Shown here: piece by piece, positions 40,919 through 46,257 of the stretch
Layout of the letters: every line of letters starts with the position of its first letter
How positions within the stretch are numbered: position 1 is the stretch's first letter
Origin: a virus
Reading direction: 5' to 3' (one strand)
Virus record (IMG/VR): IMGVR_UViG_3300025010_000098
Coordinates: 1 to 46,257 of that record
DNA: 46,257 nt
Position numbers and translations under genes: made by a program
Notes under the pieces: model-generated
What the model saw: only the letters and a program-made list of their open reading frames with translations
What the model was told of the DNA's origin: nothing
Database searches by the model: none

Positions 40919-41337
40919 ACCACCCCTGCCCACACGCCCACATAGACCAGGACGGCGACACGGTATGCGGCATAGTGCCGATACCGTGCATCACTTATGA
41001 CTGTGAGCGGTGGGCTTATAAAAAGGAGAATGATATGGAAAAAATTGACAGGAAATTTCACTTTGTGGCTACTAACCCATGCAAGGGTGATGTTTATACA
41101 GAAGAAAATGCGATAATCTTCTGCGCCAAAGATGCGGCATTAGTGCCGACACTGGAGACTTATTATCACGAATGCAAGGCGCTCGGGTGCCGAAAAGAAC
41201 ACCTCGAAAGCATTGATTTGCTGATTGAGAGGGTTCGGAGATTTCAGGCTATCGGCAAGGATAAAAAGCACTTCCATGTCCCGGACACGGACACAGATTG
41301 TGAAATCGACCGTTGCATAGGTGGGAAAGGTTTATAA
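40915..41337 (+). CDS. Cys-rich protein with two possible starts, 140 aa
   Basis: The long form starts at ATG 40915 overlapping the Pol B stop (ATGA). It has a Cys-rich N-terminus (MNHPCPHAHIDQDGDTVCGI, then PCITYDC). A second in-frame ATG at 41035 is preceded by AAAAAGGAGAATGAT, the strongest ribosome site nearby, and would give a 100-aa protein (MEKIDRKFHFVATNPCKGDV). Both forms may be made. The shorter domain has further Cys and a helical region (ESIDLLIERVRRFQ). No family is recognised. Element copy 1 of the structured repeat starts at its stop codon. Confidence 0.6.
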   Translation: MNHPCPHAHIDQDGDTVCGIVPIPCITYDCERWAYKKENDMEKIDRKFHFVATNPCKGDVYTEENAIIFCAKDAALVPTLETYYHECKALGCRKEHLESIDLLIERVRRFQAIGKDKKHFHVPDTDTDCEIDRCIGGKGL

Positions 41338-41434
41338 CAAGTTGTGGACCATGCCTCGTAGGCGGCGGGAAGAACCTATTGCAAAGGTGCCTTAAAATAT
41401 TTCCTGGCCCACATTTTACCAAAAGGAGAATGAT
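41335..41434 (+). ncRNA. repeated structured RNA element, copy 1
   Basis: This ~95-base non-coding segment recurs at 42171-42265. The outer stem pairs TGTGGACC (41343-41350) with GGCCCACA (41406-41413), with one mismatch. Inner hairpins are GCC-TCGTA-GGC and ACCT-ATTGCAA-AGGT. A ribosome site and the gene at 41435 follow directly. It could be a 5'-UTR regulator or a processed small RNA. Confidence 0.6.
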
Positions 41435-41653
41435 ATGCCTACACCAGAACAGTTGGTTAACCGCTGGCAGGGCCAGATCGGTTTTAACCTTAATAAGTTT
41501 TTTGAAAAGTCTGACGAATTAAGTCTGGCGCATGAGGTGGCACAACTTCGCAAAGAAATTGCAACTCTACGGGCCGAACTGGCTCCCGTGCCATCGCTGA
41601 TCGTGACCGGCCGGCAGGCGCTCGGTGAATTTAAGAGACTGATGAAAGGATAA
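41435..41653 (+). CDS. small coiled-coil protein, 72 aa
   Basis: AAAAGGAGAATGAT precedes ATG 41435. The product (MPTPEQLVNRWQGQIGFNLN) has a helical second half with heptads (LAHEVAQLRKEIATLRAEL) and a C-terminal RQALGEFKRLMKG. It probably forms a coiled-coil dimer. The structured element directly upstream may control its translation. No named function. Confidence 0.6.
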   Translation: MPTPEQLVNRWQGQIGFNLNKFFEKSDELSLAHEVAQLRKEIATLRAELAPVPSLIVTGRQALGEFKRLMKG

Positions 41654-41657
41654 CGGT

Positions 41658-41966
41658 ATGAGCATACAAAAAATATCTGGCCTTATATGTGGAAAGTGCG
41701 GAGCTACAAAGGTAAGAATTTACCGTGATTATGGCATGTTTAGACGGCCTGAAAGAGATCGGTGTAACCAGTGCATTGACCCGGATCATCGTGGCTGGAT
41801 GGTTCCATGCATACTCAGCAAAGACGGTGACGCCTGGGGATATAGTTCTGTTCCGCTTGATGCTCTTGAGGAATTTTCCGCATTACCGGAACAGGACTCT
41901 TCGTTGCCTTATTGGGATAAGAGGCAAAGTTGTTGGTCAGACAGTTTTTTCCACCAGAAAGGATAA
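41658..41966 (+). CDS. zinc-ribbon phage protein, 102 aa
   Basis: The 102-aa protein has a four-Cys zinc ribbon (CGKC near residue 11 and CNQC near 36) with YRDYGMFRRPERDR between. A conserved-looking tail follows: WMVPCILSKDGDAWGYSSVP, DALEEFSALPE. I recall this tail in other phage proteins of unknown role. It starts four bases after the previous stop. Confidence 0.65.
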   Translation: MSIQKISGLICGKCGATKVRIYRDYGMFRRPERDRCNQCIDPDHRGWMVPCILSKDGDAWGYSSVPLDALEEFSALPEQDSSLPYWDKRQSCWSDSFFHQKG

Positions 41967-41970
41967 GAGT

Positions 41971-42165
41971 ATGGCAAGAGCACGATTACATATCATTTGT
42001 GGGAATTGTGGGTGCAATGACGAGTGGAAATTGATTCTTTCTCGTGACGGGGACGATATCACCAAAGATGAGCCAGAGTTCGAGGATGCAGCACGACTGC
42101 TGTGTCGTAATTGCTCAACATTGCACAATCTTAAAGATTCGGCAAAAACTGTAGATATTATATAG
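41971..42165 (+). CDS. zinc-ribbon protein, 64 aa
   Basis: AAAGGATAAGAGT precedes ATG 41971. The 64-aa product (MARARLHIICGNCGCNDEWK) has Cys pairs CGNC and CRNC bracketing an acidic segment (SRDGDDITKDEPEFEDAARL), typical of a small zinc ribbon. It continues the run of zinc-binding small proteins downstream of Pol B. A longer frame reading through from 41725 overlaps the previous gene and lacks a ribosome site, so I do not use it. Confidence 0.65.
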   Translation: MARARLHIICGNCGCNDEWKLILSRDGDDITKDEPEFEDAARLLCRNCSTLHNLKDSAKTVDII

Positions 42166-42170
42166 GAGCA

Positions 42171-42265
42171 TAACAAGTTGTGGGCCATGCTCCATAGGTG
42201 GAGGGAAGAACCTATTGCAAAGGTGCCCTAAAATATTTCCGGCCCGCATCACATAAAGGAGAATA
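42171..42265 (+). ncRNA. repeated structured RNA element, copy 2
   Basis: The outer stem is perfect here: TGTGGGCC (42179-42186) with GGCCCGCA (42241-42248), including a U-G where copy 1 has U-A. The hairpin ACCT-ATTGCAA-AGGT is identical in both copies. GGAGAATA and the gene at 42266 follow at once. The paired positions change in ways that keep pairing. Confidence 0.6.
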
Positions 42266-42568
42266 ATGAAAATACAAATAGCAACAACGATACTCGCTTT
42301 GCTTATTCCCATACTTGCTATGGGGGTGTATGAAAATAGAGGAGATAAGGACGAGATTACCGCTAATCTTTTGCTGTTCTGGTCATTCTTAGCATTTATT
42401 ACCGTGAGATGTGTGGGGTGGTATGGTTATAAATCACACCACCCCACACATCTCACGGTAATGGTCACACTCGCGCCGGTTCGTAAACGGGCACGGCTCT
42501 TTCCGGAATCATTTTGCCCGTGGGCACCAGTATTTGCCGGCGAGTGCGGCGTTGCATCTTGTCGGTAA
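42266..42568 (+). CDS. small membrane protein, C-terminus uncertain
   Basis: AAAGGAG precedes ATG 42266. The first ~50 residues hold two hydrophobic segments (TTILALLIPILAMGVY and LLLFWSFLAFITVRCVG) separated by a charged turn, suggesting a two-pass inner-membrane protein. From about residue 45 the frame runs through the 25-bp palindrome and then over a possible minus-strand gene. The C-terminal half may therefore be fortuitous, or the original gene may have been cut by the inverted duplication. A role in membrane takeover or exclusion is possible but unproven. Confidence 0.5.
   Translation: MKIQIATTILALLIPILAMGVYENRGDKDEITANLLLFWSFLAFITVRCVGWYGYKSHHPTHLTVMVTLAPVRKRARLFPESFCPWAPVFAGECGVASCR
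42398..42462. terminator. perfect 25-bp palindrome between convergent operons
   Basis: Arms 42398-42422 and 42438-42462 are exact inverse complements (25 bp, 15-base loop), the arm starting ATTACCGTGAGATG. It lies where the rightward cluster meets the end of the leftward late operon, two bases after the stop of a 30-codon minus frame. No U tract follows on either strand. A bidirectional or RNA-stabilising 3' hairpin is likely. Confidence 0.65.
42465..42557 (-). CDS. possible 30-aa basic protein, last of late operon
   Basis: This 30-codon minus-strand frame (MQRRTRRQILVPTGKMIPER) starts with ATG 42557, 21 bases after the stop of the preceding late gene, and ends two bases before the palindrome. 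It is basic and Pro-containing. The ribosome site is weak. It conflicts with the C-terminal half of the plus-strand frame at 42266-42568. Confidence 0.35.
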   Translation of the reverse strand: MQRRTRRQILVPTGKMIPERAVPVYEPARV

Positions 42569-42578
42569 TTTCACTATT

Positions 42579-42896
42579 TTAGTCAACTTCATTTTCCTTG
42601 TTGACGATGCCTTGCGCAACAAGACGGCCATTCATCTGCCAAACCAGCTTGTTTAAGGTGTCAATCTTGGCTGTCAAATTGTTTATTTCCGCAAGCTTAA
42701 CCTGCGCATTGGTGGCCCGCTCCAGCGCAGTGTAGGCGATGCTCCCTATCACCAATATCGATGCAAAAATCCCAGCCATGGCCAACATCATGAGGCCGGT
42801 ACGGGTGAAAAGCTTCGCCACCGGCACACATGAATCTTCGCCGCACTGCCTTCTATTGTCGTCTGCCGGGTACGTGCCTTCATGGGCTACCATCAT
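42579..42896 (-). CDS. membrane-anchored coiled-coil protein, 105 aa
   Basis: The start (TAATG overlap at 42896) gives a 105-aa protein. It has a short N-terminal part with two Cys (RRQCGEDSCVPVAKLF), one transmembrane segment (LMMLAMAGIFASILVIGSIA) and a C-terminal heptad region (QVKLAEINNLTAKIDTLNKL). The layout is that of a single-pass protein with a coiled coil on one face, as in spanin-like or holin-accessory proteins, though no family is recognised. Its place after the holin-like and Cys-rich genes suggests a lysis or envelope role. Confidence 0.6.
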   Translation of the reverse strand: MMVAHEGTYPADDNRRQCGEDSCVPVAKLFTRTGLMMLAMAGIFASILVIGSIAYTALERATNAQVKLAEINNLTAKIDTLNKLVWQMNGRLVAQGIVNKENEVD

Positions 42897-43132
42897 TAAT
42901 CTCCAATGCTCAGTGCGTGATGTGGGCACTCTCGCACCGCACGGGTTACAAAAGTTTTGCGGCTGTCCCGGTCATCAAACCGCCGCGTAAAGTCTGAATC
43001 CTCAGGAATAACCAGAGATCCGCAGCCGTCCAGCATGATATCCAGCTCGACCCCAATGCTACCTATGCAGGACCGGCAGGCCCATTTGTCGGATGCGGCA
43101 GGACATCTGTCCTTGTCAATGTTCAACTGCAT
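42896..43132 (-). CDS. ferredoxin-like Cys-rich protein, 78 aa
   Basis: The product (MQLNIDKDRCPAASDKWACR) holds Cys at RCPAASDKWACRSC, one at DGCGSLVI, and a C-terminal AVRECPHHALSIGD. The C-P-x2-A-[LI] ending after an acidic centre is typical of small single-cluster [4Fe-4S] or [3Fe-4S] ferredoxins, although the first Cys spacing is unusual. ATG 43132 overlaps the upstream stop; a GTG at 43141 is possible. If it binds a cluster, it could carry electrons or sense redox at lysis. Zinc binding is the alternative. Confidence 0.55.
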   Translation of the reverse strand: MQLNIDKDRCPAASDKWACRSCIGSIGVELDIMLDGCGSLVIPEDSDFTRRFDDRDSRKTFVTRAVRECPHHALSIGD

Positions 43133-43320
43133 TCTTTGCACCGGTCGAGAGCCTTGCCGATCCTGGCCAGCTCGTTGTTAAGTTTTCTGATTGTGTCCGC
43201 CTGCCCAGGTGTGGCGCTGCTTTTCATGCTGATCAGCAGCCCCTTTGCCGCCAGCAAGCCGTTTATCATGTCGTGCATCATTGGGTTGCAGCATGGCGTC
43301 TTGCAACCGATGCAGTTCAT
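43123..43320 (-). CDS. Cys-rich helical protein, 65 aa
   Basis: The 65-aa product begins MNCIGCKTPCCNPMMHDMIN and ends CKECS, with a helical centre (LNNELARIGKALDRC). Five Cys crowd the first 11 residues and two the end, so the termini could form one metal site. Start and stop overlap both neighbours (ATGA upstream). No family is recognised. It is the middle of three overlapping Cys-rich genes. Confidence 0.55.
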   Translation of the reverse strand: MNCIGCKTPCCNPMMHDMINGLLAAKGLLISMKSSATPGQADTIRKLNNELARIGKALDRCKECS

Positions 43321-43427
43321 TCAAACACCATGATTGCCCCGACAGGACATTGCGCGGCTATGGCCAAAAGATCATCCTCGCTCATATCACAGTGCTGGCA
43401 GGCTGCGGCTTCAATTTTTATGGTCAT
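43317..43427 (-). CDS. mini-ferredoxin-like peptide, 36 aa
   Basis: A 36-codon gene lies inside the overlap between the holin-like gene end and the next Cys-rich gene. The product contains C-x2-C (ACQHCD), an acidic helix and AAQCPVGAIMV, the hallmark C-P-x-G-A-I ending of bacterial ferredoxins. It has three Cys and is far below the usual ~55 residues, so it would be a half-ferredoxin, perhaps completed by dimerisation or by its neighbours. ATG 43427 has an A-rich leader. Confidence 0.5.
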   Translation of the reverse strand: MTIKIEAAACQHCDMSEDDLLAIAAQCPVGAIMVFE

Positions 43428-43650
43428 TGGTCTTTTTCTTTGTTCGTTTGATTGACCGAAACTTGCTCCGGACAACCGGCACCATGGCACCGACAGAGAC
43501 AAGCGCAGCCATGATCAGTTCAGTTCCAAGTTGCTTGTGCTCTTCGGTAAGCTCAATCCCACGACTTGCGAGGTAGGCAGCCACTACGGCCATGATTGCC
43601 ACGGCCAGGACACGACCCCTGCTTGCCGATTTTGCTATTGAGTCTGTCAT
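43411..43650 (-). CDS. holin-like two-span membrane protein
   Basis: The 79-aa product has two hydrophobic spans (VLAVAIMAVVAAYLAS and LGTELIMAALVSVGAMVPVV) joined by a short charged loop. The C-terminus is strongly basic (RSKFRSIKRTKKKTNDHKN). This size and layout fit class II holins, which open the inner membrane at lysis time. AAAGGTG precedes ATG 43650. A 119-bp gap upstream (43651-43769) is AT-rich and may hold a promoter, but I see no clear one. Confidence 0.65.
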   Translation of the reverse strand: MTDSIAKSASRGRVLAVAIMAVVAAYLASRGIELTEEHKQLGTELIMAALVSVGAMVPVVRSKFRSIKRTKKKTNDHKN

Positions 43651-43769
43651 TTATTTCACCTTTGGAATGTAATAAAAATAAGGTATACCCACACTATAAA
43701 TTAACCACACTTAGAATCCTGTATAGCCATATTAAGAATGGTCCGCTTTTATCGTTGACTTTGATATTT

Positions 43770-44561
43770 TCATCTGTGATTACCCATTCCTGAGAATGAT
43801 CCACCGCCGTGGTTGGTTGGGGTATCCCCCGGAAGTCCGTCCCAAATCTCAATATCATCAAACTGTCTGGTGAAATCTCCCTGTTCCTCAGCATCTATCA
43901 TGCCAATCGTAATATAATACAAATCCCATGGCGTCGTCCATGTTCCAGGTCCCCAGTTTTGGTCCCACACAACACTACCGTCGTAGGTAAAACTACTGAT
44001 ACCTTGCTCAATGTCAAGATAAAATTCGTAATGATGCCAGTTTCCATCCGTCTGATTGGGGACAGTTAACCAATTGCTAATGCTTACATATTCACCATTT
44101 GATTTTTCTGAATGATACATGATGTCTTCGCTTGAGAGATCATAAGCAACATAACTGTCTACGCCGTCCCAATGTGGATAAAATAGTTTAATGTTTTCAT
44201 GTGCATCAGTACTGGTAAAATGTGGATATCGCACCCAAAATGACACATACATTTGATTAGTTGGCCATTGCGCCCCGTAGTCCCACCACATCCAAGCCGC
44301 AGCACTGAGGTTGTCAACTAGTTGTAATGATAAAAAGCTTCCATTTGATTCATTTCTGCCCGGCTCATTCACGACATAATCTACACCCTCTGTGCAATTT
44401 ATCAACGGCCCAATCGAACGCACAACAGAAATACTTCCAACAGATGGTTGATCTATATCTTGGTCCTCAAAATCCTCTGAATAAATTAAAGATGCTGCGC
44501 TTGTCAAACCTGGATTGCATATCAGTACTAAAATAAATATGTATACTCTTATTATTGCCAT
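43770..44561 (-). CDS. secreted concanavalin-like beta-sandwich protein
   Basis: The 263-aa protein has a signal peptide (MAIIRVYIFILVLICNPGLT, then SAAS) and a lectin/lyase-like jelly-roll body: IYSEDFEDQDIDQPSVG at the start, QMYVSFWVRYPHF in the middle, NWHHYEFYLDIEQG and QFDDIEIWDGLP at the end. This order is common to ConA-like lectins and some polysaccharide lyases. No catalytic set can be fixed. The C-terminus is Gly/Ser-rich. It probably binds or trims a surface glycan outside the inner membrane, with the LamG-like protein encoded just upstream. Confidence 0.65.
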   Translation of the reverse strand: MAIIRVYIFILVLICNPGLTSAASLIYSEDFEDQDIDQPSVGSISVVRSIGPLINCTEGVDYVVNEPGRNESNGSFLSLQLVDNLSAAAWMWWDYGAQWPTNQMYVSFWVRYPHFTSTDAHENIKLFYPHWDGVDSYVAYDLSSEDIMYHSEKSNGEYVSISNWLTVPNQTDGNWHHYEFYLDIEQGISSFTYDGSVVWDQNWGPGTWTTPWDLYYITIGMIDAEEQGDFTRQFDDIEIWDGLPGDTPTNHGGGSFSGMGNHR

Positions 44562-45307
44562 GTTGAATACATCCTTATGTTTTTGATGTAGAGAGCTGGG
44601 GTGAGACCGCTTCCGAACGTTCCAAAGTTTGCAGTACTAGCGGCCACTGTCCAATCAGTAAGATCCACGTCAGAAGTCGCCGTATTGCTGTTTGCCGTAA
44701 TGCTCAAGTTCGGGTTTGTAGCCCCCAGCCTCCACTTGACTATGACGGTATATTTTGTGTCAACGGCTAAGTCCGCTGCCGCAGTAGTAACAGAAACAGC
44801 ACCGGCATTATTCCCCTCGTAGGTTAATCGCAATTCCCCACTTGTTTGCAGCGTGATATACAACCCGTCTGTGTTTACCTGCCCCTCCACCCCGAGTATG
44901 CGTGCCGTATCTACCCATGTAGACACATAGATATCAAACGATATTGTCCCCTCGGCTGGGTTAAAGATATCGTTTAAGGTAATCGCGAAAGTAGCAGTAT
45001 CGTATGAGCCGGGGATATATAAAGCATATCCTGTGTCAAATGGACTCGCCTCCCCACTCGCGGCACTCCCAAGCGTAACCGTTGAGTCCCCGACAGAACA
45101 ACCGCCGGAAAGGGAGATATCATCTCCATTAACAAAATCAGCAGTCATGGGCCAATCGAACGTGACTGATCCGGTACATACAGAGCCTGAACCAGAGCTT
45201 TTACGTAGCGAAATTACATCCCGTTGCACATCTTGCAATGTGCCAGCAAATGCACTCTGGTAAAGCAATATGGAGAGAATCAGTAAAATTAATGATAACT
45301 TTTTCAT
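44552..45307 (-). CDS. secreted LamG-like protein
   Basis: ATG 45307 is chosen because a good signal peptide follows (MKKLSLILLILSILLYQSAF); the longer frame adds 33 residues without leader character. The 251-aa protein has the laminin-G/ConA jelly-roll pattern: GYALYIPGSYDTATF, EGTISFDIYVSTWVD, DTKYTVIVKWRLG, and a C-terminal LYIKNIRMYSTWQ strand. Phages use such domains in fibres to hold glycans. It starts one base after the stop of the fibre gene at 45309 and overlaps the next gene by ten bases. Confidence 0.7.
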   Translation of the reverse strand: MKKLSLILLILSILLYQSAFAGTLQDVQRDVISLRKSSGSGSVCTGSVTFDWPMTADFVNGDDISLSGGCSVGDSTVTLGSAASGEASPFDTGYALYIPGSYDTATFAITLNDIFNPAEGTISFDIYVSTWVDTARILGVEGQVNTDGLYITLQTSGELRLTYEGNNAGAVSVTTAAADLAVDTKYTVIVKWRLGATNPNLSITANSNTATSDVDLTDWTVAASTANFGTFGSGLTPALYIKNIRMYSTWQ

Positions 45308-45308
45308 A

Positions 45309-46257
45309 TTACGACCCACACGCAAAAAGATATGCGTCACAGTCCCACTCGCCTGCTGCACTGTATGAGCAAACAGCAGTGGCACCTGTTGTGCCATCAC
45401 TGACAATATTCACCCCGGCACCGCAAGATGTACCATTGAGCCAAATAAGTTCTGTACCGTTCGGCTCAAGTGTCACAGCATATGCGCCTCTGGCTTTTGC
45501 TGTAAAATTCATCCCAGCGGCAATCGCCGGTAAAACACCTGTTCCTGCCGCTGTCCCGATCCACTGGCCACTGTACATGCCAATTCCGCTCATTGTCCAT
45601 GCGTCAGGGTCGGCTATGGTTGGGGTTTGCGACGCTCCAGGGTAAATCCACGTTCCGACAGAAACACTCTTAATTGTCCCATCCCCCATGGTTTGGTTGC
45701 CAGGAACAGCGAAGGCCATCACTTGCCCAGCGGCAGGATCGGCCAAAGGTGGGATGTGAATCCTGCTCGCAGAAACGTCACCATAAATACCCCATCCAAG
45801 ATAGTTTGTGCCGTTGTCGGTATCCTCCAGGAAATAGATATATTGACCACCTGATGCAGTACCAGGGGCAGAGAATGAAGAAGCAACCAACGGCTTGTTA
45901 AAGGTGAAATCAGTATCACTGACCGTGAATGCCGGGTCTGTCCCGGCGCCGGTATCAAATGTGTGGACCTGTGAACCTCCAGCGGCAGCGCCCCAAGTGA
46001 TGTCATCATAGGCAGTAAAATCCACGCCCCCGCCCAGAGTCTCTACAAACGTCTCCAATGCCTGGAGAGCCGCTTTGACGGTTTGGTTATCCGCAATCGT
46101 GGACCCAGTGAACGCCCCGAGGTTTGCAGCACCTTCTGCTACGCCGGAAAGAGTTATCAGATCATCAACCGCAAGACTGGCCGCAGTTGGTATAGCAACC
46201 CATGACCTGACCCCGGCATCTGTTGAGCTAAGGACAAATCCAGTTGTGGCGGGATTA
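45309..46257 (-). CDS. tail-fibre/adhesin C-terminal part, open at right edge
   Basis: The frame enters at the right edge and ends with TAA at 45309. It starts with NPATTGFVLSSTDAGVRSW, then repeats the module found at 1-650 (VDDLITLSGVAEGAANLGAF onward). It ends in a distinct ~75-aa C-terminal domain (FTAKARGAYAVTLEP, NGTSCGAG, DCDAYLFACGS) with four Cys. Joined to the left edge it completes a 634-aa signal-peptide protein. The C-terminal domain resembles caps of phage fibre-like proteins. Host binding is inferred. Confidence 0.75.
   Translation of the reverse strand, partial: NPATTGFVLSSTDAGVRSWVAIPTAASLAVDDLITLSGVAEGAANLGAFTGSTIADNQTVKAALQALETFVETLGGGVDFTAYDDITWGAAAGGSQVHTFDTGAGTDPAFTVSDTDFTFNKPLVASSFSAPGTASGGQYIYFLEDTDNGTNYLGWGIYGDVSASRIHIPPLADPAAGQVMAFAVPGNQTMGDGTIKSVSVGTWIYPGASQTPTIADPDAWTMSGIGMYSGQWIGTAAGTGVLPAIAAGMNFTAKARGAYAVTLEPNGTELIWLNGTSCGAGVNIVSDGTTGATAVCSYSAAGEWDCDAYLFACGS
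45547..46196. repeat. adhesion-module repeat, copy B (partner 1-650)
   Basis: The segment matches bases 1-650 at constant offset. Differences cluster at third codon positions apart from a few amino-acid changes near 45660-45680 and 45880-45900. Beyond 46196 the two copies differ completely. Confidence 0.85.

Noticed and set aside
41725-42165. 146-codon frame covering the zinc-ribbon gene at 41971
   Set aside because: The first 80 codons overlap the previous gene in a different frame without a ribosome site; the internal ATG 41971 has one and gives a compact zinc ribbon.

Overview
The window looks like the genome, or nearly all of it, of a short-tailed (podovirus-type) double-stranded DNA phage of a Gram-negative bacterium. 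The evidence is a head gene order resembling Bordetella phage BPP-1 (small and large terminase, portal, scaffold, major capsid, cement protein), T7-like tail adaptor, nozzle and internal core proteins, and a phage replication module. A phage-encoded lipoprotein and many Sec signal peptides point to a diderm host. Several small Cys-rich and ferredoxin-like products would suit an anaerobic host, but that is only inference. I recognise no integrase, reverse transcriptase, tRNA gene or CRISPR array, and no endolysin.

Layout. From 24308 down to 1 (minus strand) runs the late operon: TerS, TerL, portal, a signal-peptide repeat protein, scaffold, capsid, cement, tail adaptor, nozzle, gp13/gp14-like and large internal proteins, a tailspike and secreted beta-rich proteins. 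Positions 24309-25004 form a non-coding control region with a leftward and a rightward promoter, an AT-rich stretch and CTAGTAG/CTACTAG repeats. From 24889 to 28034 (plus strand) lie small early genes with a repeated leader motif. From 35363 down to 28024 (minus strand) lie an SF2 helicase, a lipoprotein, a pentapeptide-repeat protein, a VRR-NUC nuclease, a cytosine methyltransferase carrying a long overlapping frame, a TetR-like protein and a PrimPol/SF3 primase-helicase. From 35392 to 42568 (plus strand) lie a Cas4-like nuclease, an ssDNA-binding protein, a family B DNA polymerase and small zinc-ribbon proteins, with two copies of a structured RNA-like element. From 46257 down to 42465 (minus strand) lie fibre/lectin-like secreted proteins and a holin-like cassette with three overlapping Cys-rich mini-genes, ending at a perfect 25-bp palindrome.

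The two ends carry two copies of one ~650-bp adhesion module. Joining base 46257 to base 1 keeps one reading frame open (956 + 949 = 1905 nt, 635 codons). The late operon would then run unbroken from 24308 through 1/46257 to the palindrome near 42398. The window is therefore best read as a circular or circularly permuted map cut inside a tail-fibre gene.

How it works together (inference): early rightward transcription makes small host-takeover proteins. The two middle clusters then replicate DNA with PrimPol-helicase, Pol B, SSB, Cas4-like and VRR-NUC nucleases and SF2 helicase, and may methylate it. Leftward late transcription then makes heads, tails, adhesins and lysis proteins.
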